Positions 50,494-60,173 of a stretch of 64,000 nt of DNA are shown here, piece after piece. The stretch is taken from contig NZ_CAUQDV010000001.1 of NCBI RefSeq assembly GCF_963517015.1, forward strand, positions 1,742,001 to 1,806,000, written 5' to 3'. This stretch comes from an uncultured Devosia sp. Lineage in GTDB: Bacteria; Pseudomonadota; Alphaproteobacteria; Rhizobiales; Devosiaceae. A program made the position numbers and the translations under genes. The notes beneath the pieces are model-generated. The model saw only the letters and a list, made by a program, of their open reading frames with translations. It ran no database searches and was not told the origin of the DNA. Position 1 is the stretch's first letter. Every line of letters starts with the position of its first letter.

Positions 50494-51201
50494 ATGTTCG
50501 GTATTGATCCGAGTTTCATCACCTCGCTGGTTCAGGTCATTCTCATTGACCTGGTGCTGGCGGGCGACAATGCCGTGGTTATCGGCCTGGCTGCTGCCGG
50601 CCTGGCCAGCGACGTGCGCCGCAAGGCCATCCTGATCGGCATTCTCGCGGCGACCGTGCTGCGCATCTTCTTTGCGCTGATCACCACGCAGCTGCTGTCG
50701 CTGGGCGGCGGGCTGCTGATCGCGGGCGGCATCCTGCTGCTCTATGTCTGCTGGAAGATGTATCGCGAGCTGACCACCAGCCAGGACGACGAGCACGAGG
50801 CGCAGGAAGCGCTGGAAAACAGCGACACCAATGCTGACGGCACGGTCGCCGGTCGCGCGCCCAAGAAGACGCTGCGCCAGGCCGTCATCCAGATCATCAT
50901 TGCCGACGTCTCGATGTCGCTCGACAATGTGCTGGCGGTGGCCGGTGCGGCGGCGCATCACTTCGAGGCGCTGATTATCGGCCTGGCCCTGTCGGTCGTC
51001 ATGATGGGCGTGGCTGCGACCTTCATCGCGGGCCTGCTGCATAAGCACCGCTGGATCGCCTGGATCGGCCTGCTGATCATCCTCTTCGTCGCGCTGCGCA
51101 TGACGCTGGAAGGCGTTGGCGCCTTTGTCGACATCCCGGCCATCCCCTTCGTCTATACGCCGCATGAAGTCGGCACTGCTGCCGCGGCCGCAGCGCATTG
51201 A
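50494..51201 (+). CDS. TerC family integral membrane protein
   Basis: 235 aa with seven predicted helices. The duplicated TerC hallmark is present twice: IDLVLAGDNAVVIGLAAAGL near residue 18 and IIADVSMSLDNVLAVAGAAAHH near 137, with Asp-Asn pairs in the membrane that in relatives help move Mn2+ or another metal. A charged cytosolic loop (residues about 85-120) separates the halves. The 308 bp before it hold tandem Irr-like boxes; I looked for a yybP-ykoY manganese riboswitch and did not find its conserved core. Confidence 0.92.
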   Translation: MFGIDPSFITSLVQVILIDLVLAGDNAVVIGLAAAGLASDVRRKAILIGILAATVLRIFFALITTQLLSLGGGLLIAGGILLLYVCWKMYRELTTSQDDEHEAQEALENSDTNADGTVAGRAPKKTLRQAVIQIIIADVSMSLDNVLAVAGAAAHHFEALIIGLALSVVMMGVAATFIAGLLHKHRWIAWIGLLIILFVALRMTLEGVGAFVDIPAIPFVYTPHEVGTAAAAAAH

Positions 51202-51309
51202 TTGCACGATAGAATTCGGTAACCAGAGGCTGCGAGCCTTTGGTAACCAAAGGTCCCGATTTGCGGCATTTGCCGTGACGGAATAGGGATTTGCTCACTT
51301 TGAGCCTCT

Positions 51310-51345
51310 AGCTTCCCGCTCAACTCACGAGTGGGAAGCTTTTTC
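51310..51345 (+). promoter_or_regulatory. Terminator-like hairpin abutting a start codon
   Basis: AGCTTCCCGCTC / GAGTGGGAAGCT form a 12-bp stem (one G-U) with a 7-nt loop, followed by TTTTTC, and the ATG at 51346 comes next. The only SD-like bases for that ATG (GGGAAG) lie in the right arm. It may end terC read-through, hide the ribosome site, or both. Confidence 0.75.
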
Positions 51346-52524
51346 ATGTCCGCCATCGCCAATCGCGTCGCGCCTGCCGACATCGCCGTAGCTCCGATAC
51401 GGGCCAGGGGCGGCGTCGCGGCACGGCTGGAGACGAAGATCGTTTCGGGCGCGGAATGGGACCACACGATCGCCGGGTTCGACGAGGTCTGCCAGGAGCA
51501 GATGCACACATTCGCGGCCACGCGCTGGCCATCGGTGGTGCAGGAGCCGATGCTGTTCCTCGCCAATGGCGAGGTGGTCGGTGGCGCGCTGGTGATGGTG
51601 CAGGGCCTGCCGCTGGGGCTGGGCAAGATTGCCGTGGCCAAGTGGGCGCCGATGCTGCGTGATGCCGGCCGTGCCGATGCCGATGCGGTTCGCGCCGGCA
51701 TGGTGGAGGCAATGATCGCCGACTATGCCGACAGCCGGGGCCAGATGCTCTCCGTGCTGCCGCGGGCGTCGATCGGCGAGACCAATCACGCCTATGAAAG
51801 CCTGATCGCGCGTGGCTTCAAGCGCGGCTCGGTGCTGGGCTTTCCCAATCGCTATATCGTCAACCTGCGGCTCAGCGACGAGGAGCAGCGCAAGAGCTTC
51901 AGCCAGACCTGGCGGCGCCAGCTCAACAAGTCGGAGAAGGTGGGCCTGACGTTCGAGCATGTGCCGGCCGAGCAGGTCGGGGATTTCGAAGCGCTCTACA
52001 ATGCGATGACCGATCGCAAGCAGTTTTCCGACCATTCGGCCTATGAGACCGTGCCGGCGCTGATGGCGATCGAGGTCGAGGCGCTGCGGCCGGAAGTGTT
52101 CTATGTGCGGCACGAGGGCGTGCTGGTGGGCGGGGCGCTGATCTTCAAGGCCGGCGATCGTGCGGTCTATCTTTATGGGGCGACGACCGACCAGGCGCTA
52201 CCGCTGCGCGCCGGCTATTTCATGCATTGGCACATCATCCGCTGGCTGCGCGATAACACCAAGGCCACCTGGTATGACCTGGGCGGCACGGACGGGTTCC
52301 AAGGGCTGCATCAGTTCAAGAAGGGCATGGTTGGCGATCGCGGCGTGATCCAGCCGGTGCCACCGGTCGCCAATTATGCCAGCAAGCCGCTGGCCTATGC
52401 GATGGGCGCCGGTGCCTTCTGGGCCCGTGACACTGTCCACGCGCTCAAGCGCAAGATCGATGGCTGGCGCAATCCCAAGACCCTGCCGACGCAGAAGCGC
52501 GATGGGGAAGAGAGCGCAGAATGA
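51346..52524 (+). CDS. FemAB-like GNAT-fold acyltransferase (exopolysaccharide/cell-wall type)
   Basis: 392 aa. Tandem GNAT folds typical of FemAB/BioF2-like PF13480 proteins: N-terminal half with EPMLFLANGEVVGGALVMVQGLPLGLGKIAVAKWAP, central RLSDEEQRKSFSQTWRRQLNKSEKVGL, and C-terminal HEGVLVGGALIFKAGDRAVYLYGATTDQALPLRAGYFMHWHIIRWLRDNTKATWYDLGGTDGF. The WYDLGG and HQFKKGM ending is characteristic. Likely transfers an acyl or aminoacyl group to a surface polymer. Translationally coupled (ATGA) to the flippase. A GTG 15 bp upstream is an alternative start. Confidence 0.87.
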   Translation: MSAIANRVAPADIAVAPIRARGGVAARLETKIVSGAEWDHTIAGFDEVCQEQMHTFAATRWPSVVQEPMLFLANGEVVGGALVMVQGLPLGLGKIAVAKWAPMLRDAGRADADAVRAGMVEAMIADYADSRGQMLSVLPRASIGETNHAYESLIARGFKRGSVLGFPNRYIVNLRLSDEEQRKSFSQTWRRQLNKSEKVGLTFEHVPAEQVGDFEALYNAMTDRKQFSDHSAYETVPALMAIEVEALRPEVFYVRHEGVLVGGALIFKAGDRAVYLYGATTDQALPLRAGYFMHWHIIRWLRDNTKATWYDLGGTDGFQGLHQFKKGMVGDRGVIQPVPPVANYASKPLAYAMGAGAFWARDTVHALKRKIDGWRNPKTLPTQKRDGEESAE

Positions 52525-53846
52525 GCATGCACCGGCGCCTTGCCTCGCAATCCACCATCATTTTCGGGGCGCGACTGGGCGGCGCCGGGCTGGTTTTCCT
52601 CACTCAGGCGCTGATTGCCCGTTTGTGGGGGGCAGAGCTGCTTGGCGAGTATCTCGTCATCATCGCCACGGTGAACCTGATCGCGGTGGCCATGCCGCTG
52701 GGTTTTCACACGGTGGGGACGTATTTCGCGGCGGAATATCGCGCGCGTGGGGACCGGCAACAGTTTGTGGTCTTCCTCATGCGCAGTTATGGGCATGTGA
52801 TTGGCTCGCTGCTGCTGGTGCTGCTGGCGGGGCCGTTCGTGCTGGATCTGCTGGAGCAGGGCGATAGCGTTCTTGCGCATCACTTCGTGCCGGCGGCACT
52901 GCTCGCCTTCAGCACGGCCATGGTCTATGTCAACGGCGCGCTGCTGGTGGGGCTGAAACGGCCGTTTGCCGGCTTCTTCGCCGATACGATGTTCCGGCCG
53001 ATGATCGTCATCGGCTCCTTCCTTGTCTGCCTCGGCTTTGCGGTGCCGGCGGAGGGTTTTTCCTTCATGCTGTGGCTGATCGCCTTTGGCTATCTCGCCA
53101 TTTCGCTGGTGCATTTCGCCTTCGTGATCACCTCGATCAAGCGGCTGCCCGACATGCGCGAGGCACGCAGCGACGAGGCCCGGCGCTGGTGGCGCTTTGC
53201 GCTGCCCTGGGTGCTGATTTCGCTGGCGACCGACTTCTTCTTCGACATTGACCTGCTGCTGCTCAGCCATTCGCTGACGCGCGAGGAGCTGGCGATTTTC
53301 GGCGTCTGTACGCGGCTGTTCTCGCTGATCTCCTTTGGTGTGGCGGCGGTCTATGCGGTGACCATGCCGGACATGTTCGAGAGCGAGGCCAATGCCGATC
53401 GCGAGGCGTTCAAGCGCAAGGTGGGGGACGCCAATTTCGTCGCCAGCGCGATTTCGGTGGCGCTGTTCGTCGCCATGCTGCTGGCGGCGCCGATCCTGAT
53501 GATGATCTTCGGGCCGAGCTTTGCCGCCGGGGCCGCGCCGCTGGCGGTGCTGAGCCTGGCGCTGGTGATCCGCTCGATGATGGGGCCGGCCTCGCTGGTG
53601 CTGTCGATCCACGACCGGCCCTATGCCAGCCTGCCGTTCGTGGCGCTGGGCATCGGGACGCTGGTGGTGGCCAATGCTGTGCTGGTGCCGGCCTATGGGC
53701 TGATGGGCGCCGCGCTGGCCGCGATCATTGCGATCACCGTCTGGTCGGTGGGGCAATGGTGGGTGGCGCTGCGCACGGCGCATATGGATGTTTCCATCAT
53801 GCAGTGGGTGCGCAATCGCAAGACGGTCGTGATCGCTGCGGAATAG
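52521..53846 (+). CDS. Polysaccharide flippase (MOP/Wzx-like)
   Basis: 441 aa, about 12-14 membrane helices, of the lipopolysaccharide/exopolysaccharide transporter group. It starts RLASQSTIIFGARLGGAGLVFLTQALIARLWGAELLGEYLVI, the classic first two helices of MOP flippases, and a second bundle begins near residue 220 (RWWRFALPWVLISLATDFFFDIDLLLL). It moves lipid-linked sugar units across the inner membrane. The start codon overlaps the stop of the FemAB-like gene. Sugar-making genes are not adjacent, so this pair serves a polymer made elsewhere. Confidence 0.9.
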   Translation: MSMHRRLASQSTIIFGARLGGAGLVFLTQALIARLWGAELLGEYLVIIATVNLIAVAMPLGFHTVGTYFAAEYRARGDRQQFVVFLMRSYGHVIGSLLLVLLAGPFVLDLLEQGDSVLAHHFVPAALLAFSTAMVYVNGALLVGLKRPFAGFFADTMFRPMIVIGSFLVCLGFAVPAEGFSFMLWLIAFGYLAISLVHFAFVITSIKRLPDMREARSDEARRWWRFALPWVLISLATDFFFDIDLLLLSHSLTREELAIFGVCTRLFSLISFGVAAVYAVTMPDMFESEANADREAFKRKVGDANFVASAISVALFVAMLLAAPILMMIFGPSFAAGAAPLAVLSLALVIRSMMGPASLVLSIHDRPYASLPFVALGIGTLVVANAVLVPAYGLMGAALAAIIAITVWSVGQWWVALRTAHMDVSIMQWVRNRKTVVIAAE

Positions 53847-53855
53847 GGCTGCGCC

Positions 53856-54464
53856 CTACCTGACAAACGCTAGCTTCAGAATCCGCACCAGGCGATGCTT
53901 GAGCCCGCCCTTGGTGCCACGGTCGTAGCCGGGCATGGTCTTGTTCAGCGGACGCTCAAAGAGCAGGTAGTCCTCGCCGAAGATGTGCTGCCTGAGCGTG
54001 GCGACATGGGCAAAGCCCATGCGTCCCATGATGGCTTCGGCGGCCTCGTTGCCCGTCTTGGTGTAGGTGGCGATCTTGTGGAATCGCCCATCGTCCCAAT
54101 GGCTGATGAAGGCGCGCATGGCCGACAGGGCTAAGGGCGAGCGGCGGTTCTCGGGAAAGACATAGCTCCAGTAGAGCCAGAGTGTCCCCAGTTCCGGCCC
54201 CGAAATCATGAAGCCCCCGGGCTTGCCGTCGCGCTGCATCACCATGACATGGTGCGGATCGGCGTCGATCAGGCCAGCCAGATAGGACTTGGTCAGGCGG
54301 GCCTTTTCATAGACCTTGAACTCGGTGCTGTAGAAGGGGGAGGTCTCGATGGCCTCCATCAGCTTTTCGTGGATCAGCGCGATATCGGCATAGGTGCCCG
54401 GGCGCATCGGCGAACGGGGTGCGGCGGCTGGTGCCTCGCTGGTGGTGGCGGCAATCTCGCTCAT
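53856..54464 (-). CDS. GNAT family N-acetyltransferase
   Basis: 202 aa from the ATG at 54464 with GGGAGAACCGGG upstream; the frame is open 23 codons further without support. Central GNAT core: ADIALIHEKLMEAI, VMVMQRDGKPGGFMISGPELGTLWLYWSYVFPENRRSPLALSAMRAFI (the acetyl-CoA loop, non-canonical), and KIATYTKTGNEAAEAIMGRMGFAHVATLRQHIFGEDYLLFERP. A flexible Ala/Pro/Thr N-terminus (1-25) and a basic C-terminal tail (KGGLKHRLVRILK) may bring it to the membrane. It faces the flippase gene and may modify the same polymer. Confidence 0.83.
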   Translation of the reverse strand: MSEIAATTSEAPAAAPRSPMRPGTYADIALIHEKLMEAIETSPFYSTEFKVYEKARLTKSYLAGLIDADPHHVMVMQRDGKPGGFMISGPELGTLWLYWSYVFPENRRSPLALSAMRAFISHWDDGRFHKIATYTKTGNEAAEAIMGRMGFAHVATLRQHIFGEDYLLFERPLNKTMPGYDRGTKGGLKHRLVRILKLAFVR

Positions 54465-54660
54465 TCCCGGTTCTCCCGATCCGATGAAGCCACAATATAC
54501 CACTGCGCATAAATCCGCCGAACACCCTAGCAACAGGGCAGTTAATGGCGAGTAGCGTAGCTCCTGCCGGTACTTAGTTGCCGAACCGGATGGCCAAGCC
54601 CTTGCCCGGATCAGGACGGGTCTTTAGAACCGTTCCTGGGAGAGACTAGGGAGGACCAGT

Positions 54661-56607
<1,947 letters not shown>

Positions 56608-56637
56608 GGGGCGCCGCCATAGCCTCCACAATCACGG

Positions 56638-56769
56638 TGTCATCCCGGCCTTGAGCCGGGATCCATCCTGAGATGTGTGGCTTGCCGCGAGGTGGCAGTG
56701 CCAGTCGCTGCAATCTTGCGGCAGTGGCTCGATCTCGGGATGGGCCCCGGCTCAAGGCCGGGGTGACAC
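56638..56769. repeat. Long intergenic inverted repeat, TCATCCCGGCC family, copy 2
   Basis: Same ends and orientation pattern as 18716-18846 (tgtcatcccggccttgagcc ... ggctcaaggccggggtgacac) with a partly conserved core (gatctcgggatgggccccgg in both). Lies after acs. Confidence 0.88.
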
Positions 56770-56895
56770 CGAGTGTGGGGTGAGTTTCGGAAGCGGAATT
56801 GAAGTTGCTACCCCCTTCAATTTTCCGCTTCGACATTGTTTCGGCGGCTTTACCCGGTCAGTCTCGGGCGGTGATTCCCCTTGCCGGACCTGCTC

Positions 56896-57981
56896 GTGAC
56901 CTTTCACCGCTCCCTCGCCCTCCTGCCGTTGCTTTTGCTGACCGGAGGCGCGCATGCCCAGTCGCTCGAACAGATGGCGGGGCAGATGATCGTCATGGGA
57001 TTCCAGGGCGATGACGTGGATGATGCCTCGGTCATTGCGCTGCGTGATCAGCTGGCGGCCGGCAAGATCGGCGGCGTCATGTATCTCAAGACCAATGTCA
57101 AAACGCTCGACGATGTGCGTGAGATGAACGCCATGTTCCGCGCGGCGTCGCCGGAGTTGTTACCCTTCATCACGCTGGACCAGGAAGGCGGGTCGGTGGA
57201 GCGGCTGACGCAGGATGTCGGCTTCGCGGAAATCCCCAATGCCGCGACGATCGCCGCCAGCAATACGCCCGAGCAGGCCAAGGCCATTTATGGCACGATG
57301 GCCAAATCGATTGCCGAGCTGGGTTTCAGCGTCAATTTCGGGCCGGTGGCGGACGTTAATCTCAATCCGGACAACCAGGTCATCGCCAAATTCGGGCGCG
57401 CCTATAGCGAGAATCCGGAGACCGTTGCCGCCTATGACGAGGCCTTCGTCAAAGCGCATCATGCGGCGGGCCTGCTGACGGCGCCCAAGCATTTTCCGGG
57501 GCATGGCTCGTCGACCGCCGACAGCCACGAGGGCTTTGTCGACATTACCCAGTCGTGGAAGCCGGCAGAGCTCGTGCCCTACAAGACGCTGATGGCCGAT
57601 GGGCTGATCGACATGGTGATGGTGGGGCATCTCTATCACGCAGCCCATTCGGAATCGGACGCACAGAATCCGGCATCGCTGTCGCGACGCTGGATCACCG
57701 GCATCCTGCGCGAGAATATGGGCTATGATGGCGTGGTGATCAGCGACGACCTCGAAATGGGCGCCATCCGCGACCATTTCACGCTGGAAGAGACGGTCAC
57801 CAAGGCGGTGCGGGCCGGGATGGATGTGCTGCTGTTCTCCAATACGGCCAGTTATCGTGCTGGCCTTGGCCAGGAAATCCTCGATATCCTGCTCAAGGAA
57901 GCCGAGGCCGACCCGGAGTTTGCGGCGCTGATTGCGGCGAGCTATCAGCGTATCGTGACGCTCAAGGCGCGGATCGGCTGA
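56896..57981 (+). CDS. Exported glycoside hydrolase family 3 protein (NagZ-like)
   Basis: 361 aa from the GTG at 56896, which gives a compact signal peptide (SLALLPLLLLTGGAHA-Q); a TTG 15 bp earlier is possible. GH3 core: EQMAGQMIVMGFQGDD, FITLDQEGGSVERL, FSVNFGPVADVNLNPDN, HHAAGLLTAPKHFPGHGSSTADSHEG, MVMVGHLYH, and the nucleophile Asp in GVVISDDLEMGAI. The KHFPGHG-xxx-DSH loop is the His/Asp dyad of NagZ-type beta-N-acetylglucosaminidases. Unlike cytosolic NagZ this one is exported, pointing to turnover of peptidoglycan or other GlcNAc polymers in the periplasm. Confidence 0.9.
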   Translation: MTFHRSLALLPLLLLTGGAHAQSLEQMAGQMIVMGFQGDDVDDASVIALRDQLAAGKIGGVMYLKTNVKTLDDVREMNAMFRAASPELLPFITLDQEGGSVERLTQDVGFAEIPNAATIAASNTPEQAKAIYGTMAKSIAELGFSVNFGPVADVNLNPDNQVIAKFGRAYSENPETVAAYDEAFVKAHHAAGLLTAPKHFPGHGSSTADSHEGFVDITQSWKPAELVPYKTLMADGLIDMVMVGHLYHAAHSESDAQNPASLSRRWITGILRENMGYDGVVISDDLEMGAIRDHFTLEETVTKAVRAGMDVLLFSNTASYRAGLGQEILDILLKEAEADPEFAALIAASYQRIVTLKARIG

Positions 57982-58018
57982 TCGCGGTCTGGGTATCCCC
58001 ACCAAAAACCGGCAAAAA

Positions 58019-58036
58019 CTTGGCGGGAGCGCCAAG
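58019..58036 (+). other. Short hairpin before the PlcP-like gene
   Basis: CTTGGCG-GGAG-CGCCAAG, a perfect 7-bp stem between the GH3 stop and the next start. No T-run. It may be part of a leader or a weak transcript end. Confidence 0.5.
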
Positions 58037-58077
58037 CATGGATAAAGTGCGCGACAGGAAGCAGGAGTCGTTGCTTT

Positions 58078-58872
58078 ATGGCGGATGACCGCGAGGTCCG
58101 GCATGTCCGGGCCATATTCATCTCGGACGTTCACCTGGGCATGAAGCCCATCCGGGTGGGACAGCTGATCGAGTTCCTGCGTTCGCATGACGCCGAGACC
58201 ATCTATCTGGTCGGCGACATTCTGGACGGCTGGCGCCTGGCCAAGGCCTGGCACTGGCCCAGCGAATACAATGTGCTGGTGCAGATCCTGCTCGACAAGG
58301 CCAATGCGGGCACGCGCGTGGTCTATCTGCCGGGCAATCACGACGAATTCCTGCGCGAATATCTGGGCACTTATTTCGGCGAAGTCGAATTCGTCGACCG
58401 CACGGTGCATACTTCGGCCACCGGCAAGACTTATCTGGTCATCCATGGCGACCAGTTCGACGTGGTGGTGATGAATGCCAAGTGGCTCGCCCATGTGGGT
58501 GACTGGGCCTATAACGCCGCGCTGCGCATCAATCTGGCGCTGAACTGGGTGCGCCGGCGTCTCGGCCTGCAATATTGGTCGCTGTCGGCCTGGGCCAAGC
58601 AGAAGGTCAAGAATGCGGTTTCGGTGATCGGGCGCTTCGAGGAAGCGCTGGTGCATGAGGCTAAGGAAACGGGCGTTGATGGCGTGATCTGCGGCCATAT
58701 CCATTTCGCCGACATGCATGACCGGCTGGGTATCCACTACATCAATACCGGCGACTGGGTGGAAAGCTGCACCGCTGTGGTCGAAACGCCGGAAGGCGAA
58801 TTCGAGCTGGTGAAATGGACGGAAATGGTGGCCGGCGAGCCGCGCAAGTTCCGGCTGCGCCGCGCAGGCTAG
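58078..58872 (+). CDS. plcP: PlcP-like metallophosphoesterase (phospholipase C of lipid remodelling; LpxH-related)
   Basis: 264 aa calcineurin-like enzyme. Metal motifs in order: ISDVHLGMK (D, H), LVGDILDGWR (D), PGNHDEF (N, H), VIHGDQFD (H) and ICGHIHFAD (H, H). It would often be labelled UDP-2,3-diacylglucosamine diphosphatase, but PlcP of Hyphomicrobiales and Roseobacter belongs to this same subfamily and splits phosphatidylcholine/ethanolamine during phosphate starvation. The neighbour at 58976 is a GT4 glycosyltransferase, the expected partner that turns the diacylglycerol product into glycolipid, which favours PlcP. The assignment rests on family and context. Confidence 0.82.
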   Translation: MADDREVRHVRAIFISDVHLGMKPIRVGQLIEFLRSHDAETIYLVGDILDGWRLAKAWHWPSEYNVLVQILLDKANAGTRVVYLPGNHDEFLREYLGTYFGEVEFVDRTVHTSATGKTYLVIHGDQFDVVVMNAKWLAHVGDWAYNAALRINLALNWVRRRLGLQYWSLSAWAKQKVKNAVSVIGRFEEALVHEAKETGVDGVICGHIHFADMHDRLGIHYINTGDWVESCTAVVETPEGEFELVKWTEMVAGEPRKFRLRRAG

Positions 58873-58890
58873 GTTTCACAAGCGCTTAAC

Positions 58891-58919
58891 CCGTCACGTT
58901 TTCGTCACCAGCCATTCAC
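58891..58919 (+). promoter_or_regulatory. Degenerate PHO box before the Agt-like gene
   Basis: CCGTCAC (58891-58897), TCGTCAC (58902-58908) and CATTCAC (58913-58919) follow at exact 11-bp steps, the PhoB repeat geometry. The first two match CTGTCAT at five of seven and four of seven positions, the third less. It lies 57 bp before the start at 58976. Confidence 0.55.
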
Positions 58920-58975
58920 GGCAGTGACGCGGACTCGCGCGAGACTTTGGGGACACACGAACCCACGGTGTCGCC

Positions 58976-60040
58976 ATGCAGACCGAAGCGTTCAACTCGT
59001 CCTCGCCCCGCCGCATCCTGATCGTCACCGATGCGTGGCGACCGCAGATCAACGGCGTCGTCCGCACGCTGGAAAGTGTCGGCAAGACGCTGACGGCGGC
59101 CGGGCACGATGTGCATTACCTGACGCCGGAAAAGTTCTGGACCCTGCCGGTGCCGACCTATCCCGAGATCAGGTTGTCGCTGGCGACGGGCAGCGCGGTA
59201 GCGCGCCATATCCGTGCCGTCGAGGCCGATCATATCCATATCGCCACCGAGGGGCCGCTGGGTCTTCTCGCGCGGCAATATTGCCTTGATCGGCATCTGG
59301 GCTTCACCACGAGTTTTCACACGCGCTTTGCCGAATATCTGGCCATGCGCATGCCCGTTCCACAGGACTGGACCTATGGCTATCTGCGCTGGTTCCACAG
59401 TGCCGCCGCCCGCACCATGGTCCCCACGCCTTCCCTGCGCGACGACCTCCAGGCGCGGGGCTTTTCAAACCTGGTGTTGTGGAGCCGCGGCGTCGATGGC
59501 CGGCGCTTCCGACCCGGCCCCAAGACGCAATTCGCCGATCTCCCCGGTCCCCATCTGCTGCATGTGGGGCGGGTGGCCGCCGAGAAGAATATCGAGGCCT
59601 TCCTTAGGCTCGAGGTTCCCGGCACCAAGATCGTGGTTGGCGATGGACCCGATCGCCAGCGGCTGATGCGCGAATATCCCGAGGCGGTGTTCCTGGGCTA
59701 TCGCCATGGCGAAGACCTGGGCGAATGCTATCGCAGCGCCGATGTCATGGTGTTTCCGAGCCTCACCGATACGTTCGGCAATGTCATCACCGAAGCTCTG
59801 GCTTCGGGCACGCCGGTTGCAGCCTATCCGGTGACCGGGCCGCTGGATGTGTTGAGCGACGCGCGGGCAGGGGCGCTGGATACGGACCTCAACCTTGCGG
59901 TGACGCGCGCCTTGACCCTGCGGCGCGAGGATGCGCGGGTGCATGGCGAGAAGTTCACCTGGCAGGCCAGCGCCGGGCAATTTTTCAACGCACTGGAGCC
60001 GCTGCTGGGACAGGTGCAAAAGCTGGCCGCGACGGCGTGA
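58976..60040 (+). CDS. Agt-like glycosyltransferase, GT4 family
   Basis: 354 aa, two Rossmann domains (GT-B). N-terminal: RRILIVTDAWRPQINGVVRTLESVGKTLTAAGHDVHYLTP and FTTSFHTRFAEYLAMRM. C-terminal nucleotide-sugar half: LLHVGRVAAEKNIEAFLRL, KIVVGDGPDRQRL and the EX7E motif in FPSLTDTFGNVITEALASGTPVAAY. Relatives encoded beside plcP in alphaproteobacteria glycosylate diacylglycerol to mono-hexosyl or glucuronosyl lipids under phosphate limitation. Position after the PlcP-like gene and a PHO-like box upstream suggest the same role; the sugar donor cannot be told. Confidence 0.83.
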   Translation: MQTEAFNSSSPRRILIVTDAWRPQINGVVRTLESVGKTLTAAGHDVHYLTPEKFWTLPVPTYPEIRLSLATGSAVARHIRAVEADHIHIATEGPLGLLARQYCLDRHLGFTTSFHTRFAEYLAMRMPVPQDWTYGYLRWFHSAAARTMVPTPSLRDDLQARGFSNLVLWSRGVDGRRFRPGPKTQFADLPGPHLLHVGRVAAEKNIEAFLRLEVPGTKIVVGDGPDRQRLMREYPEAVFLGYRHGEDLGECYRSADVMVFPSLTDTFGNVITEALASGTPVAAYPVTGPLDVLSDARAGALDTDLNLAVTRALTLRREDARVHGEKFTWQASAGQFFNALEPLLGQVQKLAATA

Positions 60041-60173
60041 TGGCGGGTGGGTGCCACCATTTGGCAACCACTTCCATACAACTGCGATAACGTTGCAAGA
60101 ACGGTCTTGAATTGACCGGCGATTCGATTCACGAAGGAAACCGGGCCGTTTTCTGGCCCGGAGTTGACCTTCC

